From G963704535 sp963704535 (GTDB taxonomy: Bacteria; Chloroflexota; Chloroflexia; Chloroflexales; Roseiflexaceae): a DNA stretch of 64,000 nt. This document shows positions 1-7,864 of this stretch, piece by piece (the first letter of the stretch is position 1; each line of letters starts with the position of its first letter). The DNA lies in assembly GCA_963704535.1 (NCBI GenBank), contig OY969916.1, positions 2,790,001-2,854,000 of the forward strand, in the 5' to 3' direction. The position numbers and the translations under genes were made by a program. The notes beneath the pieces are model-generated. The model did no database searches and was not told the DNA's origin. It worked only from the letters and a program-made list of their open reading frames with translations.

Positions 1-316
1 AAGGTCAGGGGGTATCGCGAGCGCGTCCTAACGCCACAGCTCATATCATGTTTTGTTTTGTTACTGCTCGATCATACGCATATTTTGCGTGCTGATGCTC
101 CATCGATTCAGCATCTCTAACCTTTATACTCCGAAATCGGTTGCCGTCGAACCAGCGGTTGCAGCGGACGGCGCTTTGCGCCCACAAGATCAGCGCGATT
201 TTGTGCGCTGGAATCAATGCCTTCCCGATCTATCGGTGCGCCGCTGTTGAACCGCAGATCATTGGATCGTATCTCGCTCTGAAAAAGCGACCAACTCTCT
301 CAGAGTTGCATCGGGT
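1..316. other. Gene-poor left edge
   Basis: I see no convincing gene here. The short reading frames present are Arg/Cys-rich and lack a ribosome binding site. The stretch could be the degraded end of a repeat or a gene cut by the window edge. Confidence 0.4.
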
Positions 317-936
317 TCACATTATGTTCTGTGGCCCAGTTACGTATGAATCGTTGCCATACCCCTTGATGCGCGCCCCGGCCGGCTCGTCCTGGCATAC
401 GTAGCAATGTGTCTGAGCTGCCCCATAGCCGCCTTTCAATTTGACCATCTTCGCCGTGTGGCGCTCGGCTAGGGCGCGCCGCACCTCCGGCACATCGCCG
501 GTCCAGAAGTAGGTCGACGAGTAGCGGCGATCCGGCGGCAGGTAGAGGTGGATGACGCTCGGCGTGAGCGGGTTGGCCGCACCCTTCCCCGCCGCTTTGA
601 GGCGCTCATCGTAGCGCCCCAGCTCGCCCCTCCCTTCGTCGGGATTCCGCAGCGCCCCCGCCAGTGCATCAAGCGCGGCCTGCCAGGCGTCGCGGGTCTG
701 CTGCGCCTCGGCCCAGGCATTCTCACCCGGTAGACAACGAACGAGATGATGGGGCCGGTTGAGAACGCCATGCCCGGCCGCGCTGTTACACCAGGCAGCG
801 TGCCCGGCTCGACCCACACGCCCGACGGTGTGTCGCCCAGCACCTTCAACCGCTCGATCGGCGCCGCGCGCCAGGGGTGATGCGACTCGCCGACGTGCAG
901 CACATGCGGGACCAGCGCGACTGTTTCAGTTGCCAT
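317..936 (-). pseudogene. Hypothetical protein with a frameshift
   Basis: The gene begins MATETVALVPHVLHV at 936. After residue ~70 (TGPIISFVVYR) the sense reading moves to another frame that continues GENAWAEAQQTRDAW and ends YVTGPQNIM at 317. The shift lies near 727-730 and is explained by one missing base (CGGGTGAG read where CGGGGTGAG would keep frame). Both halves look coding: the second half has a CYVC pair, a tyrosine-rich stretch and normal composition. It is the last gene of a minus-strand operon and starts 9 bases after the stop of the transglutaminase-like gene. I do not recognise the family. It is either a real pseudogene or a sequence error. Confidence 0.6.
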
Positions 937-945
937 GGGGTTGCC

Positions 946-1371
946 TCACTGTTCTAGCTGGCGAAGCTGCTCCGCCAGCATATCGAGATCGATTCCCTCT
1001 GAGCGTGCCAGCACCCTAGTGCTGGGATCGTTGGCACCGAACGGCGGCACCGTGGGGTCGTCGTGGCGGATCTGCGGCCAATCGGGGGGCCAGAAGACGC
1101 CATGGGGTACGTCTGGCCGATCTTGGAGCCACATCCGGGCGCGATAGTCCACGCGCCAGCCGTCGGCGAGGTCGATCCACAGATGCGGCGCCACGTTGCG
1201 GTCGCTGGGTCGATGCAGGCTGCCCCCAACACCGACGGTATGGTTGATCCTGGCGCGCGAGAGCAGCGCGCTGATCAGACAGGTCATCCCGTCGCACTCC
1301 AGGGCGCAGCGGTCGAGTTGGTCGAGGACGCGGGCCAGTGGGTGCGCGTGTTGTCTGCTGGTATCGTTCAT
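946..1371 (-). CDS. Transglutaminase-like cysteine hydrolase-fold protein
   Basis: A 141-residue protein with a compact transglutaminase-like core. The block ECDGMTCLISALL (nucleophile candidate Cys26) is followed by PHLWIDL (His63) and GWRVDY (Asp75), in the order and spacing of a Cys-His-Asp triad. Proteins of this fold act as peptidases, amidases or crosslinking enzymes; the substrate here cannot be told. There is no signal peptide or membrane segment, so it is probably cytoplasmic. It overlaps the upstream gene by four bases (ATGA), which implies translational coupling inside the minus-strand operon. The triad assignment is by eye, and the family call is moderately sure. Confidence 0.6.
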   Translation of the reverse strand: MNDTSRQHAHPLARVLDQLDRCALECDGMTCLISALLSRARINHTVGVGGSLHRPSDRNVAPHLWIDLADGWRVDYRARMWLQDRPDVPHGVFWPPDWPQIRHDDPTVPPFGANDPSTRVLARSEGIDLDMLAEQLRQLEQ

Positions 1372-1982
1372 AGTGCTTGATGGCGCTGATCGCGCGTCTC
1401 CTCCAGGTAGGCAAGAATATGTCGGGCCTGTTCCCCGCTCAGGTTGCGCAGCTCCAGATGCACCCCATACAGGGCGCTCGCCTCACCCTTGCCGGTGATG
1501 CCAGTGGAGTGACTGGTGATGAAAAAAGAACTATCCCGCTCACGCGGGCCGCAGCCGTGGTAGGCCGCGCGTAGTGCCTGCACGGTCTCCTGCTCCCATT
1601 GCTTACGGCGCACGTGTTCGGCGTAGCGAGCGCTGGTCTCCGCAAACACCGCCCGGTAGCGTGGCAGCAGCCTGCGCCGGATCGCCTCCGCGATCGTGGG
1701 GGCATCCTTGCGCTCGTCCTCTGTGATCTGGCAGCTTACCCACTCGTAGCGCATGCCATCGCGCGAGAGCTTGCGCGGAACGGAGTTGTGCATTTCCCCA
1801 AACCAGCCCGTGATGATCAGGCGGCGCTTGTTACGCCGGAGCGTCAGCTCCAGGCCGGTTTCGCCCGTGAGCAGCGCCCGACCGCCGGAGGGATTGAGCG
1901 CCCATTCCTGAACGTCGTGGGCGCTCAACTTCTCGGCGATGTCGCGGCAGCGCTTGAGCCATTCAAGGTTTCGCGTGTCCAC
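1368..1982 (-). CDS. Hypothetical protein, 204 residues
   Basis: The protein is not recognised. I chose the GTG start reading VDTRNLEWLKRC because a GGAAAGGGAGA ribosome binding site lies four to five bases upstream; the longer TTG start would sit upstream of that site. The N-terminal half looks like a beta-rich domain (GLELTLRRNKRRLIITGWFG) and is followed by a helical region with many Arg and Glu. It overlaps the upstream gene by about 20 bases and the downstream one by four, so the genes are co-translated. The operon setting, with small unknown proteins of uniform GC content, resembles plasmid or phage accessory modules. Confidence 0.6.
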   Translation of the reverse strand: MDTRNLEWLKRCRDIAEKLSAHDVQEWALNPSGGRALLTGETGLELTLRRNKRRLIITGWFGEMHNSVPRKLSRDGMRYEWVSCQITEDERKDAPTIAEAIRRRLLPRYRAVFAETSARYAEHVRRKQWEQETVQALRAAYHGCGPRERDSSFFITSHSTGITGKGEASALYGVHLELRNLSGEQARHILAYLEETRDQRHQAL

Positions 1983-2427
1983 AAGTCTCCCTTTCCTCAA
2001 TCACCACGCCGCGAGCGGCCAGGTAGACATGGGCGATCTCTAGCGCCCGCGGCTGGGCCTGTTGCCTCCTCCACCTGCGGCCACCTGCTGCCGGCCAGTC
2101 TGCGGGCAACTCCGGCAGGGTGTCACCGGCACGGAAGTGAAAGGCAATCTGGAGCGGCGCTTCGTCGAGAAGCAGCCCGGTTTGGACGAAGAAGATCGGC
2201 ATGCCCTCATGCTCGTCACGCCAGGAGCGGGAGGGCCAGGCAGCCAGGCAGGCCCAGCGCACCACCTTGGCCTTGAGCGCGTACAGCCGTGGATCACCTG
2301 CACGATCGGGCCAGTCCTTCGCGCCGGCGTTGCATAGCAGCGCGAGAAGGGCCAGGCCGTCCGGGTGGTCCAGAAACAGCGGCAGCAGATCGACCGGGAG
2401 GTCCCAATGCTCCAGGATGCGTAACAT
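1963..2427 (-). CDS. Hypothetical protein, 154 residues
   Basis: The start at MLRILEHWDLPVDLL is chosen because the longer open frame upstream is Arg/Ser-rich shadow sequence overlapping another gene. The product is rich in Leu, Trp and Arg (ALLCNAGAKDWPDRAGDPRL, then FFVQTGLLLDEAPLQIAF) and has no recognised motif. It is an internal gene of the minus operon: its start lies 11 bases past the stop of the gene before it, and its end overlaps the next start. No function is assigned. Confidence 0.55.
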   Translation of the reverse strand: MLRILEHWDLPVDLLPLFLDHPDGLALLALLCNAGAKDWPDRAGDPRLYALKAKVVRWACLAAWPSRSWRDEHEGMPIFFVQTGLLLDEAPLQIAFHFRAGDTLPELPADWPAAGGRRWRRQQAQPRALEIAHVYLAARGVVIEERETCGHAKP

Positions 2428-2438
2428 CACGCTGCCTC

Positions 2439-2678
2439 TCAAGTGTTGGGAACAACGGGAAGAAGCTGGTCGACCGTGACCGGCTGACTGCATAGGCGCT
2501 GTAGCTCCGGCACCAGGTCGGGATACTGCTCGTGAATCAGGCGCTGGCCGTTCGTGACCTCCCAGGCCCACCCGCGCCCGTACTTGCGCGCCCTGCGTGC
2601 CCATGGTGTCGCCTGGATCGCAGCAAGCTGGCGCAGCACGGCCCGACCACTTTTCAGGTTGACGATGCTGCTTGCCAT
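2439..2678 (-). CDS. Small hypothetical protein, 79 residues
   Basis: The start at MASSIVNLKSGRAVL lies five bases after the stop of the upstream zinc-finger-like gene. The longer open frame is an Arg/His-rich shadow. The product is basic at its N-terminus (WARRARKYGRGWAW) and ends QPVTVDQLLPVVPNT, which could be a small nucleic-acid-binding protein. It belongs to the minus operon and has no recognised family. Confidence 0.5.
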   Translation of the reverse strand: MASSIVNLKSGRAVLRQLAAIQATPWARRARKYGRGWAWEVTNGQRLIHEQYPDLVPELQRLCSQPVTVDQLLPVVPNT

Positions 2679-2683
2679 CGCTC

Positions 2684-3244
2684 TTAGCCCCGCTGTCTTC
2701 GTGTGTCGTCGAGCAGCGCCACGAGCGCCGCCACCTCGTCGGGCCAGCCGGCATCTTTGCAGAGCCGGAAAATGTTGGTGGGCAGCGGCAGCGTGAGCAT
2801 GCTGCGGTGGTTGTCGCCTAGCTCGCCTTCGGGCTCGACCACCGAGTACCACCGCCCGAACACGTAATCTGCCGGCGTCTGATCGTCGTGCCGCAGCTCG
2901 CCGTAGACGCACAGCCCATCCGGCGCCACCACGAGTACATGGGCGCCCGGCCCGATATGATTGGTCCAAGCCGCAACGTGCTGATTGGCCTCGGCGCAGG
3001 CCTCGTTCAGCGCTGCTATGGCGTCATTCCAGTTATCGAAGGTCGGGGCACTCTCGCCAGCGCGGATAGTCGGGGTGCGGCGCAGGGCAGCCGTCCCGTC
3101 GGCCAGGACCAGCTCGCGCCCGCCCCACGCGATGTTGCGCCAGGTCGAGCCGGCCAGGTCGAGCCGGTGGTGAGTGCGCAGGTGCGCGGTGCCGTCGCCG
3201 CTCAACGGCGTATTGCAGCAGAGGCAGGTTAGGGTGTAGCTCAT
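2684..3244 (-). CDS. Hypothetical protein with N-terminal C2H2-like zinc motif
   Basis: This 186-residue protein is first in the minus-strand operon. Residues 8-27 hold CLCCNTPLSGDGTAHLRTHH, with a Cys-x2-Cys pair and a His-x4-His-like pair that resemble a classical zinc finger. The rest is a mixed alpha/beta domain with many aromatic residues and no known motif. The gene lies downstream of the symmetrical promoter/operator at 3312-3376, whose leftward -10 is TATACT. The zinc motif suggests nucleic-acid or protein binding, but this is inference only. Confidence 0.6.
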   Translation of the reverse strand: MSYTLTCLCCNTPLSGDGTAHLRTHHRLDLAGSTWRNIAWGGRELVLADGTAALRRTPTIRAGESAPTFDNWNDAIAALNEACAEANQHVAAWTNHIGPGAHVLVVAPDGLCVYGELRHDDQTPADYVFGRWYSVVEPEGELGDNHRSMLTLPLPTNIFRLCKDAGWPDEVAALVALLDDTRRQRG

Positions 3245-3311
3245 TGTTGGCCTCTATTGAATAGGGGCTGTGACGCTGTGGCAGCCCGCCCGTTCCGAAC
3301 GGGACATCTTG

Positions 3312-3376
3312 AGTATAGCACAAATATACAATACTGTCAATAGTATATTGACAGTATTGTATCCACATGGTATGAT
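3312..3376. promoter_or_regulatory. Divergent overlapping promoters embedded in a 17-bp inverted repeat
   Basis: A perfect inverted repeat has arms at 3326-3342 and 3346-3362, sharing AATACTGTCAATA and its complement with a 3-bp spacer. Each arm contains a TTGACA -35 box pointing outward. Rightward, TTGACA (3348-3353) is 17 bases from TATGAT (3371-3376). Leftward, TTGACA (3340-3335) is 17 bases from TATACT (3317-3312). A protein binding the palindrome would therefore control both the 3244 operon and the 3406 gene. The spacing was read directly. Confidence 0.8.
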
Positions 3377-3405
3377 GCACTTACGTCGATCGAAACGAGG
3401 GGGAC

Positions 3406-3768
3406 ATGAGCAGCACAACGATCATGCACATCACCGACAGCGGCTTCGACGCGATCGAGCGCGACCCAGCCGGCTTTGTCGCCGGCATTGTCGCGGCGCG
3501 CCACACCAGGCAGCCGCGCCAGGACATCCCGGTCTCTAACCACTGCAACCCGGCCACGCTGCTACCCGAACGGCATGCCAGCCTGCCGCGGGTGCTGTTG
3601 CTGCACAACGACTTGATGACCGAGTTCAACATGTCTACTGCACAGCACTACGCCGAGCGCGGCCAGCTTGGGCTGCTGCGCGAGCGGCTGCGAGAAGCGT
3701 GGCGGATGCTGGAGCAGTTCGAGGCCATCCTCTCTCACGTCGGGCACAACGGAAGCGAGGGCAGATAA
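3406..3768 (+). CDS. Hypothetical protein, 120 residues
   Basis: The start MSSTTIMHITDSGFD follows a GAGGGG ribosome binding site and sits 30 bases after a consensus TTGACA-17-TATGAT promoter. The C-terminal half is a likely amphipathic helix (GLLRERLREAWRMLEQFEAI). No family is recognised. The stop overlaps the next start (TAATG). It is transcribed divergently from the minus operon and shares its operator. Confidence 0.6.
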   Translation: MSSTTIMHITDSGFDAIERDPAGFVAGIVAARHTRQPRQDIPVSNHCNPATLLPERHASLPRVLLLHNDLMTEFNMSTAQHYAERGQLGLLRERLREAWRMLEQFEAILSHVGHNGSEGR

Positions 3769-3905
3769 TGAGCAAAGTCGACTCAAAAACGGGCCAGCAA
3801 CGAACGACGCGGAAGCCCTGCCCCGGCTGTAGGGAGCGGTGGACGCGGCCGGCTGAGGAAGTGTGCCAGGGGTTCGGCGTAGCAACGGTACAGAAAACCC
3901 TATAA
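3768..3905 (+). CDS. Small zinc-ribbon-like protein, 45 residues
   Basis: A short gene coupled by a TAATG overlap to the preceding one. It encodes a basic peptide with CPGC followed 14 residues later by a third Cys (EEVCQG), suggesting a metal site. It is too short to classify and could be a truncated gene; the overlap is the main support. Confidence 0.4.
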   Translation: MSKVDSKTGQQRTTRKPCPGCRERWTRPAEEVCQGFGVATVQKTL

Positions 3906-3952
3906 ACGGCTTTATGTGATGCTATGCCTCCTCAAACCGAGAGAACATGAAT

Positions 3953-5149
3953 TTAGATATAGTCGGGTGGAGTATCAGGGGTACCGGCGCAGTTGTTGTT
4001 TGCCCATAGATTCGACCCTGTTTGATTAGGCAAAAAGTCATCAACGCACCCGACATTTGAACCATATACATTATTTCCTTGAATAGTATTAAAGCGAGGA
4101 ACCCAGTTAGAATTAGTTTCGTCGTTGCCAGTGAGACGTATTCCATACCACCCCGAAATTTGATTATTCAAAACATTGTTGTAGTTTGCTAACTGGTCAC
4201 TTAAGCCTGTATCTTGGCATATATCTAAAGCCGCAGAGTGATTGCCCGATGAGCCACCTATACAATATGGGTGATTAGGATGTGTAGGAGAAGCCGATGA
4301 TGGATGTCGTATCGTGTTACTTTCTATCGTCCAATAACTCGCAGAATAGAGACTTATAGCGGCCCAAGCTTGATTCTCATAAACAGTGTTGTTTTTGAAG
4401 GTTCCACCCCAAACTCTATCTACATCTAGAGCTGGTCCACCATTATTATGAATAATATTTCCCATAATTATCGGTGAATAAAGAGTAACAGCGTGATTAT
4501 CGAAAGGTTTAGTTACATATATTCCCGAACCAGGAAGACCTGTAGGGCAACTATATCCATTATTTGCTATCGTACTATTTAGAACTTTCCATCCAGGACC
4601 AGTGATTGCTACACCATCACATTTTGCGTTTATTACATTCATAGATTTAACAGTTGTACTTATACCATGAGCACCTACACCGAATGTACTTAGATTATTA
4701 GCATCAATTGTAAAATTAGCAATGATCGAGCCTGTACTACCATTGTCGTGAACCACTGCTTCACTACCATTATTTGTGTCATTCCCTTTCCAAGGTGAAG
4801 CGGCTCGTAATATCGAGGTATTTTTGTCTTTACCAATCAACGTATGCCCTGATTGCAAAACAATTTGAACATTGGTTGTCCAAATTCCTGTTTGAATTTC
4901 TACGCATGAATGCTGATTTACTGCTTTTTGCAATGGTATTTGACCAGACCATGAGAAGCAATCCATCGAAGTCGCTATCATAGGCAAGTAGAGAGTATAA
5001 GTAAAGGACCGTGATTTCAGATAGTTGTTTGTCCTTTGGATTCCTACTTCCGCTTTGACAGACTCAGATACCTCAATGCTTATAAGCAAAATAATCAGCG
5101 TGAAAACTGCAAAGACAAAAGCAGGGCGAAACTTGTTCATTGATACCAT
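3953..5149 (-). CDS. Secreted right-handed beta-helix protein
   Basis: The predicted product of about 398 residues starts MVSMNKFRPAFVF. An in-frame ATG five codons upstream is rejected because GCGGAGGAAGCTC gives this start a good ribosome binding site. Residues ~5-35 form a signal peptide or membrane anchor. Residues ~55-60 carry YTLYLPMI, a motif seen near the N-terminus of many Chloroflexota surface proteins. The body has Asn-rich repeats typical of parallel beta-helices (GNIIHNNGGPALDV, FKNNTVYENQAWAAISL, TIESNTIRHP), as in pectate-lyase-like or periplasmic copper-binding-like proteins. It may bind or cleave an extracellular polysaccharide. The gene is strikingly AT-rich beside its neighbours, which suggests transfer. 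Confidence 0.75.
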   Translation of the reverse strand: MVSMNKFRPAFVFAVFTLIILLISIEVSESVKAEVGIQRTNNYLKSRSFTYTLYLPMIATSMDCFSWSGQIPLQKAVNQHSCVEIQTGIWTTNVQIVLQSGHTLIGKDKNTSILRAASPWKGNDTNNGSEAVVHDNGSTGSIIANFTIDANNLSTFGVGAHGISTTVKSMNVINAKCDGVAITGPGWKVLNSTIANNGYSCPTGLPGSGIYVTKPFDNHAVTLYSPIIMGNIIHNNGGPALDVDRVWGGTFKNNTVYENQAWAAISLYSASYWTIESNTIRHPSSASPTHPNHPYCIGGSSGNHSAALDICQDTGLSDQLANYNNVLNNQISGWYGIRLTGNDETNSNWVPRFNTIQGNNVYGSNVGCVDDFLPNQTGSNLWANNNCAGTPDTPPDYI

Positions 5150-5253
5150 GAGCTTCCTCCGCAATTACAGAGCAACCCAACGAGTGACGGCACCAGCTAT
5201 GCTGCCTCGATAAGTTGGGAAAGTGGCTCCAGTATTCAAAACCCAAGCCGCCT

Positions 5254-5723
5254 TCACGCGATCACCGCCTCGCACCGCTTCCGTGCCGCATCGCTCTCGC
5301 GGAAGACCACCGCACTCGCCTCGTGCCCCGCCCTCCAGCGCCTTGATCGCCGCCTCCCAATCGAGACTGTTCGGTGCGCGCTACGCAATCGCCACACCAG
5401 CCGTGCGCAGCCGCCTCTCAACGATGCTGTTTCGCGTTGTAGCTCCAGGTCATAGGCGTGCGTGAGCAAGGTGTGCCGGCCTGCTAGCCCCATATCTTCG
5501 GCGCCGGTCGCGGCCAGCGTAGGCGAACGAGGGGCAGTGCTGGGCGACCAGATAAATGCAGGAACGGCTGATACTCATCAGCGTTGTGCCCATAATACCA
5601 GAACCGGGGCTGAAACCCAAACGGGCGCGGCGGCACAACGAGAGATGAGTCCGGGCCGGGCTGAGGGGCCAGCAGTTGAGCGACACGGGCCAGGTCGGCG
5701 ATGCTCATGCGAGGGATCGCCAA
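5254..5723 (-). pseudogene. Degraded gene, family unknown
   Basis: A coding-like N-terminus starts MAIPRMSIADLARVAQ and continues through FGFQPRFWYYGHNADEY to a stop at 5484. Sense-like sequence resumes in other frames further on (THAYDLELQRET), consistent with at least one frameshift. The downstream part has no intact frame. I do not recognise the protein. Confidence 0.4.
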
Positions 5724-5770
5724 ACCGCAGTTGACATGGCCCTCCCGTCATGATAGTCTGTAGAACGATA

Positions 5771-5782
5771 AACAGTATTGTA
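5771..5782. promoter_or_regulatory. Half-site of the AATACTGTC/GACAGTATT operator
   Basis: AACAGTATTGTA lies 21 bases before the start codon of the five-fold ribbon-helix-helix-like gene. It matches one arm of the inverted repeats at 3326-3362 and 29446-29478. A TTGACA lies at 5731-5736, but no good -10 is present 17 bases on. Confidence 0.45.
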
Positions 5783-5802
5783 AAAGACGTGACGGAGCAG
5801 CA

Positions 5803-6726
5803 ATGCCACAAGAGACAACCACGATCGCCATTCCCACAACACTGCGCGATCTGATAGCCACACACGCCGGAGCACGGGGGATCTCGCGGGAAGCGCTGGC
5901 TGACGGCGCGTTCAAGACCCAGCTCCAGGTCGCCAGGGCGATGCTTGAGCGCGGCGAGCGCCTGGCCGATCACTACCTGACCGACCCGCGAATCACTTCC
6001 GCCGGCCAAAGTGCGCCTACCGTGCATATTAGCGCCGAAGCCGACCAGGCGGCGCAAGACCTGGCTCAAACAATCGAGAAAGAGCTGGGACGCCGCACCC
6101 CAAAAGGCCGCGTGATACAAGCGCTGCTCTGGGCCGAGCTTGAGCCGCTGCCAGTGGGCGCCCAGCGTGCGAACCTGCCTGAACCGCCAGCGCTCCAAAC
6201 GATAACCGTCAACGTCCCCGGCCAATTAAACACGTCCCTGATGGAGCTTGGGCTCCGGTGGGCAGTCAGCCGAGAGGCGGTCGTGGACTCACTGCTTGGT
6301 GAGGCGATCAGCGACCTTGAGGAAATGAGCGCTGCGGACCTGGCAGCCCTCAGCAGCGATCAGCGCATCCAGCCGAGCGACGGCCGCGGCAAGGTGACGA
6401 TCCGCGTGCCGCGACACTACGACCCGCAGCTTGCCCAGCTTGCCGACAGATCCTTCCAGGGCGTCAGATCCTACGCGCTTCAGGGGTTGCTGTGGCGTGG
6501 GCTGGATGAGGCCAAAGACGACCCGGCTGTCGAGCTGCCTAACCGCACGGTGACGATCAACGGGCGCTTGTACGCGCGATTGGCACAGCATCTATTCGAT
6601 AAGCGCAGGGCGCAGGGCGGTGTGCCCACAATGAAGAAGTTCGTTGAAACGGCGGTTGAGCGTGAACTCGATCGCGAGCAGCGCCGGCAGGGACGACCGG
6701 CCCAGAAACGTGCTGATGAACAATAG
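5803..6726 (+). CDS. Protein with five tandem ribbon-helix-helix-like units
   Basis: The 307-residue product has five repeats of a short beta strand followed by two helices, at residues ~5-45 (TTTIAIPTTLRDLI), 71-113 (PTVHISAEADQA), 131-170 (QTITVNVPGQLN), 195-235 (KVTIRVPRHYDP) and 247-290 (NRTVTINGRLYARL). Each strand alternates hydrophobic and polar/Thr/Arg residues, as in MetJ/Arc DNA-binding ribbons. Normal ribbon-helix-helix proteins have one unit and dimerise, so five in one chain is unusual. An operator half-site lies just upstream, so autoregulation is a reasonable guess. The ATG follows GGAGCAGCA. Two small genes follow at short spacing. The fold call is by pattern only. Confidence 0.55.
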   Translation: MPQETTTIAIPTTLRDLIATHAGARGISREALADGAFKTQLQVARAMLERGERLADHYLTDPRITSAGQSAPTVHISAEADQAAQDLAQTIEKELGRRTPKGRVIQALLWAELEPLPVGAQRANLPEPPALQTITVNVPGQLNTSLMELGLRWAVSREAVVDSLLGEAISDLEEMSAADLAALSSDQRIQPSDGRGKVTIRVPRHYDPQLAQLADRSFQGVRSYALQGLLWRGLDEAKDDPAVELPNRTVTINGRLYARLAQHLFDKRRAQGGVPTMKKFVETAVERELDREQRRQGRPAQKRADEQ

Positions 6727-6747
6727 TGCAGTAAGGAACAGAAGCCC

Positions 6748-7095
6748 ATGACCGACCCGAATGCACAACTGGCTGCCCTGCGCGCCTGGCCGAGAAGGTC
6801 GGCGATCTCTCGCCACATCAACGCCGGGTGCGTCGCCTCCGACCTGGCGCTGGTGCGCTGGGCGGCCGAGCGCCAGGGTCACATCGGCATCACTCCCCAG
6901 GACCGGCGCGCGGTCGCCGAGGCGGTGCAGCGGCTCAATACCGTTGTGTTCGACAGCCCTGATGCCCCGGACAGGGCCAGCTTTGAGCAGGATCGTATAT
7001 CCCTGGAGCGCAGCACAGCCGAGCTGTGCGCAGCCGCCCACCGCTGGCTGGAGCGCAATGATGTACCAGTTGAGGTACGTGCCAGCGGCAAGTGA
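6748..7095 (+). CDS. Hypothetical protein, 115 residues
   Basis: Begins MTDPNAQLAALRAW, 21 bases after the stop of the ribbon-helix-helix-like gene. It is mostly helical and Ala/Arg-rich, with no known motif. It is the second gene of a plus-strand operon and ends two codons before the next ribosome binding site. Confidence 0.55.
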   Translation: MTDPNAQLAALRAWPRRSAISRHINAGCVASDLALVRWAAERQGHIGITPQDRRAVAEAVQRLNTVVFDSPDAPDRASFEQDRISLERSTAELCAAAHRWLERNDVPVEVRASGK

Positions 7096-7103
7096 GGTCA
7101 AGC

Positions 7104-7472
7104 ATGAGAGCAGCTATGATCTGGCAAGCGCTGCGTGAGCGCATCGCCCAACTCCTCCAATCCTCGGCCTGGACTGATCTCGCGTCGCTTCCACGACCCG
7201 ACCGATCGGCTTCCGACGATGTGATCGACGAATACTTCCTACGCGAAGGCGAGCGCCGTGACAGAGAATCGCTTGGTCGTGAGTTCGATCATGAGATGGC
7301 GCTGCTCAGGGGGGTACATGCAATGCTTTGGGATGCAGTACCGCCAGAGGAGCACACCGCTCTGGCACAGCGTATCCAGGAGATGCGCCGCGACCACTAC
7401 CGGCTGCCGCCAGCGGATTTTCGGGCCAAATATCACCAGTATCTCGACGACGGGGAAAAAGCACAGGAATAG
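7104..7472 (+). CDS. Hypothetical helical protein, 122 residues
   Basis: The start MRAAMIWQALRERIAQL is preferred over an upstream ATG because GAGGTCA lies at the right distance. The product is acidic/basic and helical throughout and ends YLDDGEKAQE. No family is recognised. It is the third gene of the plus operon. Confidence 0.55.
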   Translation: MRAAMIWQALRERIAQLLQSSAWTDLASLPRPDRSASDDVIDEYFLREGERRDRESLGREFDHEMALLRGVHAMLWDAVPPEEHTALAQRIQEMRRDHYRLPPADFRAKYHQYLDDGEKAQE

Positions 7473-7544
7473 GAGAGGGACGGTGCGTTGCAACAGCCTG
7501 CTTGATGAGGATACAAGGATATACTACTCCGAGGCATCCCGAGG

Positions 7545-7706
7545 ATGAATAGTGACCCACGAGCCATACTTGCGCTCGTGGCGCTGCTGGCCGTGACCCT
7601 CGCCAGCTCGCTCCTCCAGGCGCCGGTGGCTCACGATGCGGGTCTGCTGCTGCTCGGCGTCGGTATCGGGGTGGCGATCCGCACTTATTGGCGTGGGCAC
7701 TGGTAG
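7545..7706 (+). CDS. Small two-helix membrane protein, 53 residues
   Basis: MNSDPRAILALVALLAVTLA forms one hydrophobic helix. A second (AGLLLLGVGIGVAIRTYW) follows, and the protein ends WRGHW. A GAGG lies just before the ATG. It is probably an inner-membrane miniprotein that precedes the NACHT gene. Function unknown. Confidence 0.5.
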   Translation: MNSDPRAILALVALLAVTLASSLLQAPVAHDAGLLLLGVGIGVAIRTYWRGHW

Positions 7707-7864
7707 AATACAACGACTCACTTGGGCGAACAGCCCAACGCCTCGCTGCTGAGGCGACTGACTCATCGTATTTTAGAAACAACAGAGCGGTCCTGCCCGT
7801 AGCTCTATTGCGAACGAAAACGAGGGCAGCAGGTCACTCTGCACGCTGCTCCAGGGAGGTGTCT

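Noticed and set aside
53..404. Small plus-strand frames at the left edge
   Set aside because: No start signals, odd composition and overlap with the minus-strand frameshifted gene.
1599..2337. Plus-strand frames of 90-225 residues
   Set aside because: They lie opposite the coupled minus operon and are Arg/Pro-rich without ribosome binding sites.
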